Below, piece by piece: positions 32,151 through 42,162 of a stretch of 42,740 bases of DNA. The first letter of the stretch is position 1. The number at the start of each line of letters is the position of its first letter. Position numbers and translations under genes: made by a program. The stretch lies in NCBI GenBank assembly GCA_003427395.1, contig BFEA01000013.1:5807774-5850513 (forward strand), in the 5' to 3' direction. The notes beneath the pieces were generated by a model. That model had not been told where the DNA came from. It searched no databases and was given only the letters and a program-made list of their open reading frames with translations. Source of the stretch: Chara braunii (Eukaryota; Streptophyta; Charophyceae; Charales; Characeae).

Positions 32151-32818
32151 AGAGATGACCCAAGCTACTGACTCCATCGTCGTCTTGCAAACACATTCTG
32201 ACCCATCGAGCCTCTATTCCATGAATGTGTTTGAATCCTTAGAGGAGTTAGAAGAGGAGCGGTCTAGATCAGACCCACTAGCTTCTTGGACGGCATTGGC
32301 CAAAGCCCCTAAGGAGAAATGTTCGTCGGCAAGGAAGTCGTCGGCGGCCGCAAGGCCGGGGCCTATTATGACACTAGCTCGACTAGGAACTTCATCAGTC
32401 GCGCGTGTATTGAGAGGCTGCGCTTACAGGGGCGAGTGCAACGCTTGAGTTGACCTGTGGAGTCAACCTGCGCCAACAAACAGCGCATGGTAGTCAACGA
32501 CTACCTCTATGATGTTGAGTGTTGTTTCTTGTACGCGGGAGGGGAATTGAGACATCGCGTCTCCTTCCTGGTGAGCGATGATCTCCCTATGGATATCTTG
32601 TTAGATATGTACTACCTCTCCGTGGCACAACCCCAGTTTGACTGGGACCAAAAAGTGGTCAAACATACTTTGCCAGGTGGAAGGACCGCCAGATTATGTA
32701 AGTTCAAAGCTAGTAGTCTGATCGAGTCCCACGAATGCATGTGTGAGGCCGCGTTCTATAACTATTATAAGCAAAATCTGGAGGAGGGTATGTATCCAGT
32801 CTGTCTCTGCAGCAGGTG
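32151..32818 (+). pseudogene. pol: E4 protease region, DTG changed to DTS
   Basis: A frame opposite to the longest ORF reads AGAYYDTSSTRNFIS (about 32358-32402). The gypsy protease motif is D-S/T-G, so the catalytic Gly is Ser here, as a G-to-A change (GGC to AGC) would give. After TGA 32451 the frame continues (VESTCANKQRMVVNDYL) with FLVSDDLPMDILLDMYYL (about 32562-32615), the second protease landmark, and ends at 32818. The tail with [13 protein letters not shown] resembles the E1/E3 connector. Confidence 0.75.
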
Positions 32819-33670
32819 AGCCGGTGAAAATGCCGTCGGAGATTGGGGGAGTAGTTGCCAGGTACCTTGATCTATTTGAAGAGCCTACATGGGTTGTTGA
32901 GAGGGAGGTCGTCCACGCAATAGAGATTATCCCAAGGTCTAGTATCCTGAAGGGGAGGATCTATAGGATGTCTCCAAGCGAGCTTGACGAGCTTCGTCGG
33001 CAACTCAAGGAACTCGTAGAGAAGGGTTGGATCCGACCGAGTGTCTCTCCGTATGGGTCTCCAATCCTATTCGTACCGAAGAAGGAAGGAACACTTAGGA
33101 TGTGCATTGACTATAGGGGCCTCAATGCCATCACTGTCAAGAACAGGGAGCCCCTACCACGCATCGACGACTTGCTAGATAGAGTGCAAGGGTGTCCGTA
33201 CTTCAGTAAGATAGATCTGAAGTCCGGGTACCATCGGATTGCAATCCGGCCCGAGGATCAACACAAAACCACATTTCAGACCAGGTACGGTCTGTACGAG
33301 TTTGTGGTGATGCCTTTCGGCCTATGCAATGCTCCTGGCACCTTTCTGCACGCTATGAATCAGATATTTCATGACTACTTGGATAAGTTTGTCACCGTGT
33401 ACCTCGATGACATACGTATTTTTGTAGGATTGTCGAGGAGCATGTAGCGCACTTGGACAAAGTCCTCAGTCTCCTTCGGCAGCACAAGTTCAAGATAAAC
33501 GGGGAGAAGTGTGAGTTTGGCCGCACCCGTATCTTGTAGTTGGGTCATGAGATTTCCGCTGAGGGTTTGAAGCCTGATGACGCGAAGGTGGCCAGCATTC
33601 GTGACTGGTCGGTCCTTCTTAGGGATGACAGGCTACTACCGCAATTTTGTTCAGAATTACAGCATAGTGG
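32819..33670 (+). pseudogene. pol: E4 reverse transcriptase, well preserved to motif C
   Basis: An open frame to 33447 gives [56 protein letters not shown], motif [15 protein letters not shown] (about 33199-33240), [12 protein letters not shown] and motif C VYLDDI (about 33397). A one-base deletion near 33424 then breaks the frame. The continuation [20 protein letters not shown] has TAG 33537 just before LGHEIS. A further deletion near 33608 removes the residues between RDW and SFLG. All catalytic Asp residues are intact. Confidence 0.85.
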
Positions 33671-34185
33671 CAGCCCCTTTGACGGACCTGACTCGCCTTG
33701 ACACCCCATGGGAGTGGACAGACAGGTGTGAGGCTGCTTTCAGACATCTGAAGCATGCGTTGGCACACCATGAGGTCTTGAAACTTCTTGATCCTGACAA
33801 ACCTTTTGTAGTAACTACGGATGCCAGCCAATATGGCATAGGCGCCGTACTTGCGCAGCAGGAGGGGAAAAAGTTGAGGCCAGTACAGTACATGTCCAAA
33901 AAGATGCCCTCTCATAAGTTGGCTAAGTCCACCTATGAGAAGGAGCTCTATGCGATCTACAAGGCGCTCACCCATTGGAGGCACTATCTCCTTGGGAGGT
34001 TGTTCTACGTCAGGACTGATCATCAGACCCTGAAGTGGATGAGAACCCAGTTTGTGCTCTCCGACGCTCTAAAGCATTGGATTGAAGTCATAGAGCAGTA
34101 TGAGTTTGAGCCCCAGTACATAAGGGCGAGTACAACAAGGTTGCTGACGCGCTGTCGCGTGGACCAGATTTCTCCGGTTCGCTGA
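33671..34185 (+). pseudogene. pol: E4 RNase H domain
   Basis: One frame (33577-34185) includes FVVTTDASQYGIGAVL (first Asp, about 33804-33850), STYEKELYAIYKALTHW (Glu) and VRTDHQTLKWM (second Asp). After IEQYEFEPQYIR a frameshift near 34125 breaks it. The true continuation, NKVADALSRGPDF (about 34132), holds the last Asp in another frame. Confidence 0.85.
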
Positions 34186-34475
34186 TCATTGAGTTTGGGC
34201 TTGCAGACGATGTTACTCACTCTCTGGTGGAAGCCTACCGTGAGGATCAATTTATGTCCGAGATCATTCGCAGACTTGAGGCGAAGGACAAAATCACTCC
34301 TGCCGAGTTTGGGTTGGTCAACGGTCTGCTGTTCCTTGAGAAGGTCGGGAATAGACGTTTGTGTGTTCCCAATAGGGAGTCTTTGCGTAGTTTATTTTTA
34401 GGTGAGTGTCATGATGACACCGGACATTTTGGCTTCAAGAAGACTGCAGCCAATCTGCTGCAGCGGTTCTCCTAC
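34186..34475 (+). pseudogene. pol: E4 integrase N-terminus, truncated
   Basis: The frame from about 34186 reads FMSEIIRRLEAKDKITPAEF, RRLCVPNRESLRSLFLGECH and HDDTGHFGFKKTAANLLQRF, i.e. the two His of the HHCC zinc site. Homology ends abruptly near 34475, before the Cys pair. The catalytic core is absent from this locus. Confidence 0.8.
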
Positions 34476-34872
34476 ACACACACTGGGGTGTTAGTATTGG
34501 GTACTTTCCAACAGGTATCTCACGATGCCTGCGGCTGGTGCTTCATCCAGGTTGGGGTCCGTGGAAATTCTAATTGGGGGAATAAGTCGGGACTGTGGAT
34601 GCTTGGGGAGCCCGAGGTAGGAAGGCTGATGCTTAGGATAGGGGAAGGCGGAATATCGCATCTTAGTGGAAGGGCAGTTCGCTGTCCATAGAGTCTGCGG
34701 GATGAGTCACAGACGGGGGATGACTGCATATGCGTGGACCCCACCTGTGCCTGGGTCGTCCTTAACATTAGATTTAGGGTAGTGTATGCATGAAGACGTT
34801 CAGGTTAGTCCGGTAAGTGTTGGCAGAGATTGCGACCGGCGATCTGAGCATTAGCATAGGTCATGGTACAAT
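34476..34872. other. Spacer between E4 and E3, nothing recognised
   Basis: About 400 bases without recognisable gene or LTR. An ORF on each strand crosses the region but neither resembles a known protein. Confidence 0.4.
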
Positions 34873-35899
34873 TGCAATCAAACTCGCTTACTTATTCGCT
34901 TCACATACATCCAAACAGATGGCGATTAGCACTGGCGCACAAAGCCCACTCAAAAAACCGAGAACTCAATTCAGATGCAAACTCGCTTCAAAAGGCTATG
35001 GCGCAACAGCGCCTATACATCCCAACTCCTGATATCGTTTCCAACACCATTGTTCACACTCACTCACTTTGGATCACCCTGAATACCGCACACACGTTCA
35101 TACACTCACACCTCTCTCCTATCTACAGTGGCTATGGCCGCTCACCCACTAACTATGGCTACGCTAACTTCTTCCAGCCCACTTCGACTTCGGGTGCCCT
35201 GCAGACCAGCTCGCACAAGACACTGTAGCAGCGCTTCCGCATGGCTTACGCAACGAATGAATGAATTGTTGGACGCTGCCTCTTGATTTAGACTTCTGCT
35301 GGTCGCTGGTCCGCCCCTTTCCTCCAGGCCCTTGGTGCACAATCCCACGCGGTACTTGCTTGACTGGACTGCGACTGACCGGACCGGTACCGCTGGCTGC
35401 ACGGGGTTGCACTGCCGACTCAAGGCAGTCGCACTGTCTACCCANCGGTACTTGCTTGACTGGACTGCGACTGACCGGACCGGTACCGCTGGCTGCACGG
35501 GGTTGCACTGCCGACTCAAGGCAGTCGCACTGTCTACCCAACGCAGCTGGACCTANGACTTACCTACAGACCTCTAGCCTAGCAGTTTCGACCTCTACAC
35601 AANTGTAACCCCTACTTGACAGGTCTACAGATCGAATATCTACAGNTGCAGGGGCTTACGACAAAGCACAGTTACTANTAGAACACAGGTTGTGGGTTCA
35701 AAACACACAGGGGTCTACTCGATACTGTACACTGGTGCAGGTAAGGTCTAGGGATCGAACCCTGGGATCTGCATCTGCTTCTGCAAAGGTGAAAGCCGTT
35801 TCACNGGGGTCTACTCGATACTGTACACTGGTGCAGGTAAGGTCTAGGGATCGAACCCTGGGATCTGCATCTGCTTCTGCAAAGGTGAAAGCCGTTTCA
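34873..35899 (-). repeat. Element E3 3' LTR, minus strand
   Basis: On the minus strand it begins TGAAACGGC just after AGGCCGGCGGGAG, the same position relative to integrase as in E1, and ends TGATTGCA. The left half matches 42163-42740. It contains two 95-bp duplications, each around a single N (35445, 35805), plus four more Ns, so its true length is probably about 0.83 kb in the stretch shown. GCTATGGC (sense GCCATAGC) occurs at 34995 and 35131. Confidence 0.85.
35350..35540. repeat. Exact 95-bp direct duplication around one N (assembly artefact)
   Basis: 35350-35444 and 35446-35540 are identical, with N at 35445. The last 95 bases of the window (42646-42740) are the same unit, once only. 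Confidence 0.9.
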
Positions 35900-35900
35900 C
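35710..35900. repeat. Second exact 95-bp direct duplication around one N
   Basis: 35710-35804 and 35806-35900 are identical, with N at 35805. It has the same unit length and the same single-N gap as the first duplication. Confidence 0.9.
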
Positions 35901-35984
35901 TCCCGCCGGCCTAAATTCGAGGTCCTCCGAGAATGCTTCAGTCCAAGGCAGGACCTTTATTTTTCTTCTCTCTCTCATAGGCCC

Positions 35985-36335
35985 AGACTACATGGGGAGT
36001 TGTTCTGGTGAACCAGCGGTCCTCTTCAGGTTCTTGATAAGAGAATCAGACTTTGTACTGTTTCTGTGGACGACCTCTACCTCCTGTTTTGAAGACATCC
36101 TCACCTAATATGCCATCAATGTCGTACCTTCCATCCATGTCGGGAGGAATCATAGACCTTCGTGATGGAAACTGTTAGCTTGTAGTACAGTGTAACAACT
36201 TTGACGCGTGGAAAACTGGGTAGGTGTGGAGGTGTGCTGGAATCTCTATCGTGTAGGACGACCCATCCTCTTTCGCCCTTGACTTCTAGGACTGGCCACG
36301 GTCCTCTATAAGCAGGTAGTAAGCTTCTGCAAGAT
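35985..36335 (-). pseudogene. pol: E3 integrase C-terminal domain, frameshifted
   Basis: Minus-strand frames contain LPAYRGPWPVLEVKG (36328 down), then in another frame IEIPAHLHTYPVFHASKL, and DMDGRYDIDGI (about 36130) followed by GGRGRPQKQYK. This is the same tail as E1. A one-base insertion separates it from the integrase core at about 36330, and further indels split it. Confidence 0.8.
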
Positions 36336-37104
36336 GTTCTCAAGAGCAAATTCTTTTGACTTGACCCAAACTAAGTCGTCGACTTGGAACTGTGAAGGGC
36401 GACATTGTTTGTTGGCTTGTTCTATCATTTTGTGATGGGCTTTCCTGAGGTTCTCAACTACTGTAGCCATCTGTTTCTCGTGTTGTATCGAAAATTCCCT
36501 GGTACCGGGCGGTAACCTCTGAATCTGATCCCGATCAAGTCCTTCAAACGGTCTGCGTGGTTTAAAAACCTTATGTAGCTCATTGGGAGTGCGGCAAGTG
36601 GCTAAATGCACACTATTGTTGTAGGCACTGGCTACTTTTGGGAGCATCTCATCCCAATCCAATTGGTCGGGCCTAATGTACATTCTCAGCACTTGCTGTA
36701 GGAGTTTGCTCATCAGTTCGGTCTGTCCGTTGGTCTCTGGATGACGGCCAGACGACATTAACAACTTTCATCCCTAGACTTCCATTAATTCCTGCCAATT
36801 TTGACTAGTGAATCGGGTGTCTCTGTCACTAACTATAGACAATGGTAGCCCATGTTCAATGACCCAATGGTCAAAAGACTTTCGGATCACTAAATCTACT
36901 CGTGCCTCAAAAGGCAAAGGAACGAAGATGGCGTACTTGCTAAACCTATCTACTACGACCATAACTTGACTCTTGCCATGTCTACTTTTGACGCCAACGT
37001 CCATGAAATCTATAGACATTGAATCTCTGGGTCCTTCTGGGATAGGCAATGGTATGAGAAGACCTAGAGGGGCTCGTGTGGTAGTCTTGTTCCTTTTTGC
37101 TGCT
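36306..37104 (-). pseudogene. pol: E3 integrase core, zinc site deleted
   Basis: Minus strand. The frame from 37104 down gives RNKTTTRAPLGLLIPLPIP, then SIDFMDVGVKSRHG (first Asp, about 37010), VDRFSKYAIFVPLP and VSDRDTRFTSQNW (second Asp, about 36835). TAG 36776-36774 and TGA 36770-36768 interrupt it, and HPETNGQTELMSK (Glu, about 36735) continues the same frame to 36306. The tail has QVDDLVWVKSKEFALENI. The catalytic triad is complete. The HHCC zinc site upstream is missing with RNase H. Confidence 0.85.
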
Positions 37105-38210
37105 ACCTTTTCTGAAGGCATTCGAGCAGACATGAACTCTACGGGTCTGTATCCATTACCATTGTTTTGCTGCAGAACAAGACCTATGCCATACTGACTT
37201 GCATCAGTGGTGACGACGAATGGCAATGATGGATCGGCTACATTAAGGACAGGGTACTCTATTAAGGCCCGCTTTAACTTCTTCAGGGCCGCTGTGCAAT
37301 CTTTATCCCACTTCCAAATTGCCTCTTTCTTTAGCAACCTGCGAAGGGGAGCAGCGACGGTGGAGAAGTTTTTGGCAAACGTCCTATAATAATTTGCCAA
37401 CCCTAAGAACGACCGCAACTCTGTCAGCGTGCGGGGAGTCGGCCAATCTCTAATCGCTGCTATCTTATTGTCCTCAGGCTTTATGCCATCTCCATCGAGG
37501 ACGTGGCCCAGGTATGAAACCTGTGTCGTGGCCCACTTACACTTCTTTGCATTGATCTTGAAGTTAGCTTCTCTCAGCTTCCCCAAGACCTGCCTTAGAT
37601 GGCCCTCGTGCTCCTGGAGGGTCTTACTAAACACTAAGATATCATCTAGATATACAACTACAAATCTATCTAACCACGGCCTAAACAAGGCATTCATACA
37701 ACACTGAAAGGCAGCTGCCGCGTTGGTTAGTCCAAAGGGCACTATGAACTCATAATGCTCGTATCTGGTCTTGAACGCCGTCTTGTGCTGATCGTCAGGA
37801 TGAACCTCTATCTGATGATAGCCTGACTTTAAATCTATCTTAGAGAAGTATCGGCAGCCCCGCACTCGATACCACAAATCATCTTTTTTGGGGCAGTGGT
37901 TCTACATTGTGATGGCGTTGAGACCCCTATAGTCTATACACATTCTTTACTCTCCCTCCTTTTTGGGGACAAACAAAACAGGTGCTCCAAACGGAGACGA
38001 ACAGGGCCTAATCCACCCCTTTTCAAGGAGCTCGTTTAACTGCTTTCGCAACCCCTCTAACTCCCTTGGGGACATTCTATACACCGCTCCTTTGGGAGTT
38101 CTACTGCCAGGGTCTATCTCAATTCGGTGCTGGATTGGCCACTGTACTACTCCAGTAGGCGACACAGACAGGTGTGCATACTCCCCCAGCAACTTGGCAA
38201 TACGAGGGTC
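37105..38210 (-). pseudogene. pol: E3 reverse transcriptase and start of RNase H
   Basis: Minus strand, one frame. It starts RIAKLLGEYAHLSVSP and EIDPGSRTPKGAVYRMSP, then KGWIRPCSSPFGAPVLFVPK with TAA 37949, [14 protein letters not shown] 37904, motif [15 protein letters not shown] (Asp near 37835), FIVPFGLTNAAAAF (the Met before PFGL is missing), and motif C VVVYLDDILVFSK (about 37650). The link SFLGLANYYRTFAKNFSTVA is complete. RNase H begins TTDASQYGIGLVLQQ (about 37205) and ends at SEKVAA, joined in frame to integrase. About 240 residues are deleted relative to the E1 order. Catalytic residues of the RT are intact. Confidence 0.9.
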
Positions 38211-38900
38211 TATGGATTTTTCGGACTTAGGCTCAGTGACTGGCCTAACATAGGCAACGAAAACCTGTTCTTCTAGCTTCTCCTTCTTCACTAATCTTGC
38301 AAATGCAGGAGCGCTAAGGCAGCAATGTGCTAAGGGGTTCTCTACCCCTGACACATGAAACAGGCGGGTAGTCTTGACTTCACTTGAAGGACTAGGGAGC
38401 CTACGCTCATGCTTTCTCAAATGAAGTGTGGCCTTTGCTGCCTCTCCCCAGTCCATTCCTAGGACTATATCAAACGGGAGGTTGTCTTCTACGAGGAGAG
38501 TCAGGGAATGAAGAACTCTTTCTACCTTCCCGTCTTTCTCTAGGCAAAAATAAGCTTGGACTCCCTCGATGTAATCCTCGACTCACATTGTGCGATTGTC
38601 TGGGAGGATGCTGACCATAGGTTCGTCTAACTTTCGGACCTTCAGATTCAGCGTTAACTTCTGTAGCGCTTTGCGACTAATATAGCTACGGGTTGCCCCA
38701 CTGTCTATAAGGGCCCCTACTCTGCCTCTAAAAATCTCTACATCTACCAATACTAGTTGTCCTTTCGCATTCTTCTTCATCTTGGCCCAAGCAGGCATCC
38801 TCTCCTTCAGTTCTTCTGCCACGCCTGTGAGGGAAGTGCCTAGAGAGACCCTAACGCAAGCAGTCTCAGGACAACTTTCTAGGCACTGGCCAGCAACCTC
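38211..38900 (-). pseudogene. pol: E3 gag-pol linker and aspartic protease
   Basis: Minus strand. LIDSGATRSYISRKALQKL (about 38720-38664) keeps the D-S-G triad, the only intact protease active site among the elements in this window. TGA 38585-38583 follows and the frame continues: FDIVLGMDWGEAAKA (about 38470) and the LAHCCLSAPAF segment. Upstream, MKKNAKGQLVLVDVEIFRG parallels MKKQKGQLIIADLEINK of E1. The TGA likely replaces an Arg CGA codon. Confidence 0.85.
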
Positions 38901-38989
38901 TGCCGTTCTCTATGGTGCACACACTCTTCTCCACATGTTCTAGGGGTAAGGGCAGTTGCAACCCCTACTAGCGGTTGCCTTTTTCTGCA

Positions 38990-40941
38990 TGTGCAGCAAA
39001 TCGGGCCTCCCTATATTTTGGGCAGTATTTGATAATATGACCCGGATCACCGCAGTAGATACACTGATCCTGGTCTATCCTTTTCTGCCAGACTTTCTGA
39101 TCGAGACCCAAATCCTCCCAAGGCTTGCCATGTGGCAAGCCCGGATGCCATCCACCTCTTCTATAAGGTGACCGATTAGAACGCGGACGGTTTTGCGGGG
39201 GACCTTGACCCCTACCTCCCTCTTGACGGTTTCCCCTGTCGCCAACCCCCTGATCGTCCTGTCCTCGGCCACTTGAGGCCCGGCCCCCTTGGCCCCGGCC
39301 TCCTCCTCTTCCTTGCGGCCTCCCTCCAGCCGCGACAACAGCATAGGACCTCCCCTGACCTACACTTTTGTCCTCCTCTTCGAGGCCCCACTATCTCGCG
39401 GTACGGGACCTCCTCCATTCCTCCATCCAAAGTTAGGATCAGGCTGTCCTTCCCCTTGACCTGCCCTGAAATGGTGTGGCCCTTCCACTTCTTACCCTTC
39501 TCAAAATCTCTATGCCAAAAGGTCTTCAGTGGCGTGGACTGGGCCTCATATGCCACAACGTCGCGACTCAACCTATCATAAGTCATCCCTTGTTCTCGCG
39601 ACTTGTCGTAGAAGTGTCCGTGCAAACTCTCGGGCATCACACGATAACATAATTGAACCAACTGTGGCTCAGTGAACCCGTGATTGGGAACTGCGACAAG
39701 CTCATCCATAGCCCCCTTGAGTGCCCTTGCACTCTTCCACTGTCGCGTGTGGATGGTCTGGAGTTTGTCAGACGCCTTAATTCCTTTAGTTACATCCGCA
39801 AAACGTTCGCGAATTAACTTAAGGAACTCACTGAGAGGAGTAATGGTGGAGTACGCCACCATGTCATTGTCACATTTGGTGGCGCGGGCTAATGACCTGG
39901 CGAAGCTGGACACTACGTCCCTAAGGGCGTGGAATGCAACGAGGACTTGCTCCTCAGGAATAATGTCTTGGAGGTGCACGTAGGAGTTAATATTTGCCTC
40001 CCAATTATCGAAATCTTCTCCTTGTTTCCCGCTGTAGGCGTCAGGAAACTTGACTTTGACTCGTTCTCTACACGGGCGTGCCTCCTCCTCCTTTGGAGCT
40101 GCGAGCTTGACGCCCTCAATGGCGCCAACACAGGATTGCTATGTGTTCTTCATACGGGCCTGCATCACAGTGCACATCCGCATCATCGTATAGTGGGAAA
40201 AATCTCTGAAGCCTACTCGGATGGACTGTAAGGCTATGTCATGGCCCCTGAAGTATGCATTTGTTCCTGTTGGGCGCGAATCAATACATCTATACTCTTT
40301 GGGATTGCGTCCAACTTACTCTGTACATCCTCCTTTGCCAGCGCCTGCGTATGCTGTTCTGCTGCGGCAGCTAATTCCTTCTCCAATTTAGTGGTTGTCG
40401 CTATGCGCCTCCTTCTCTGCATCCTCAATCGCAATTTCCACTCCATTCTCTTCTCCTCCTCCAAGGCCTGCTGCTTTAACGGGTCTTCCAAGGTCTTTAT
40501 CTCTGCCACAGTAGCATCCCTCTCGTCCTGGGGGATGTACATCAATGCTTCTTCATCCTCCCCCAGGGATAAGTTAGCCACCCATTCTGAGACCATCTTC
40601 TCCAGTTTCTTCTCATCCTCACTGGTCCCACTGGATTCCCCTTTTTCTTCTCTCCTCCCAGTCCTCAGCAGGGGTATCTCCTGTTCTTCCTCTTCTTCTT
40701 CTTCTACTTCTTCAAGTTGCTGCTCCTCTTCTCTCTTCACCCTCTCCATCTTTTCCTCAAACTGCTTCTTCTTCGCCGCTTGTGCTTCCAACAGGACCTT
40801 CTTCTTGGCCTCTTCCTTCTCCTTCCTTTCTTTCAGTATGGCGGCAACACTCTCTTCCTGTTCTTTTGCATATGGAGCGGTACTCAAACCACTACGCGTG
40901 TCAACCATGGTGACAAGTGTACAACTAGATGACAGTTCCAC
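38990..40941 (-). pseudogene. gag: E3 gag, frameshifted
   Basis: Minus strand from ATG 40941 (some upstream ATGs are in frame). It starts MELSSSCTLVTMVDTRSG and forms a long Glu/Lys-rich coiled coil to about 40234. After a frameshift near 40240 the continuing frame (RVKVKFPDAYSGKQGEDFDN, about 40065) leads into the capsid core from 39979 (LQDIIPEEQVLVAFHALRD, TIHTRQWKSARALKGAMDEL) to about 39500. TAG 40141-40139 interrupts KNT-QSCVGA. An Arg/Gly-rich region with frameshifts (39400-39140) precedes the zinc knuckle CIYCGDPGHIIKYC (39063 down), which is intact. Confidence 0.85.
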
Positions 40942-41493
40942 TCCTCACCACCCCCTGACTGACTTAACTTAAGACTGACTTACTAAGGACCACAGAATCC
41001 TTGAAGGACCCCGTCAACTATGGTCTCTAGCCTGACTCTACTTCTAGGCTGTCACTACAGGACTTACTGCTGATCAGGAGGCATTTAAGGAGATCCCCCG
41101 TAACTCCTCATGAATTATTTAACGTTGCAAACAGGACGACGTGATCAGCTAGTCCTCTCAAGACTTAGACAGCTTGTTGTGCAGCCCACAACTCGGATTT
41201 TGGGCTTACTGTGCCACAATGAGCAGCCCGCCGGTCTGTACCGGTCCTTGGGAGGGTTCGTGTCCTCCGAGTCAGTGAAGTCGTCAGACACAACCTTTAG
41301 CCCCACTCAGCCCATGTGGGTTTGGTCAACAAAGCTCTATGACCTCATTCACAGAGTTCCTATCACCTGGACAGAAGAGACCCAATGCAGAAAGAAGAGA
41401 CAGACTGACTCAGCAAGTACCATGGGGTGTGTGCACATCCATAGGGCAAGGGGATAGGCTGAAGGCTTGGCGAGAGTATATGAACTCCAGCTT

Positions 41494-41672
41494 GGTCAAA
41501 CTTTGTGGTCAACGGCTCTGGTCAACGCCCTGGTTCCCACCTTAGTCAACACTAGTCAACGCCCCGGTCAACTCCTTGGTCAACGCTGGTCAACACTTCG
41601 GCCAACTCTTTAGTCAACTCTTCGGTCAACGCCCGCATGCACCCCGGTCAAGGCTGAAAAACACTTGGTCAA
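41494..41672 (-). promoter_or_regulatory. Cluster of 12 W-box cores
   Basis: RGTCAA on the plus strand, i.e. TTGACY on the element sense strand, occurs at 41494, 41507, 41520, 41544, 41554, 41566, 41578, 41588, 41612, 41624, 41646 and 41667. TTGAC[C/T] is the core recognised by WRKY transcription factors. Degenerate expansion of a GGTCAACGC-type simple repeat could also explain it. Confidence 0.6.
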
Positions 41673-41945
41673 CTTTGGCTATGGCCGCCAACCCTCCTTA
41701 CTTCCCTTCACCTTCCTTCTTCGTCCTCCCTCGGCTAAGGCCTCTCTCTCACCTTCGTCATTATCTTCTTCAACCCCTGGTATGGCTCCTCTTTCTCCCT
41801 TCTTTGTCTCTCCTTCCTCCTCCACCTCAGCTATGATTCTCTCCCTCTCTTCGTCCCTTCCCTCTCTTACTCCTCTTTTCCGTGTCCGAGCTCGGCGGCT
41901 CTGGCCGCCACCTCCTCCCTTAGGCCGCACAACAATTTTGTATCG

Positions 41946-41948
<3 letters not shown>

Positions 41949-42013
<65 letters not shown>
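41949..42013. repeat. (CT)n microsatellite
   Basis: About 32 uninterrupted CT units lie in the E3 leader (GA on the element sense strand). Its length in the assembly may not be reliable. Confidence 0.95.
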
Positions 42014-42016
<3 letters not shown>

Positions 42017-42149
42017 GTTGTCTTCTGTGCAGGTTTGTGACACCCTCCGTCAATGGCGCGGCTATGGCAAACCCTCCTTCGTTGGCGCAGCTGCAGCTAT
42101 GGCGCCCGACTTTGAACAACGGAGATGGCGCGTGGAGTAATGGGAACCA

Positions 42150-42161
42150 GCTCCGATACCA
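42150..42161 (-). promoter_or_regulatory. E3 primer-binding site
   Basis: GCTCCGATACCA on the plus strand is TGGTATCGGAGC on the minus strand, identical to the E1 site. It lies next to the E3 5' LTR edge and fixes the element's orientation. Confidence 0.85.
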
Positions 42162-42162
42162 A

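Larger units (their letters stand above)
40942..42149 (-). other. E3 untranslated leader
   Basis: About 1.2 kb between gag and the primer-binding site, minus-strand element. It holds the W-box cluster (41494-41672), a CT microsatellite (41949-42013) and three sense GCCATAGC octamers (41678, 42061, 42096). ORFs across the microsatellite are low complexity and not believed. Confidence 0.65.

Noticed and set aside
35350-35900. True biological tandem duplication in the E3 LTR
   Set aside because: Exact equal length, zero divergence and a single N between copies in both cases point to assembly, not biology.
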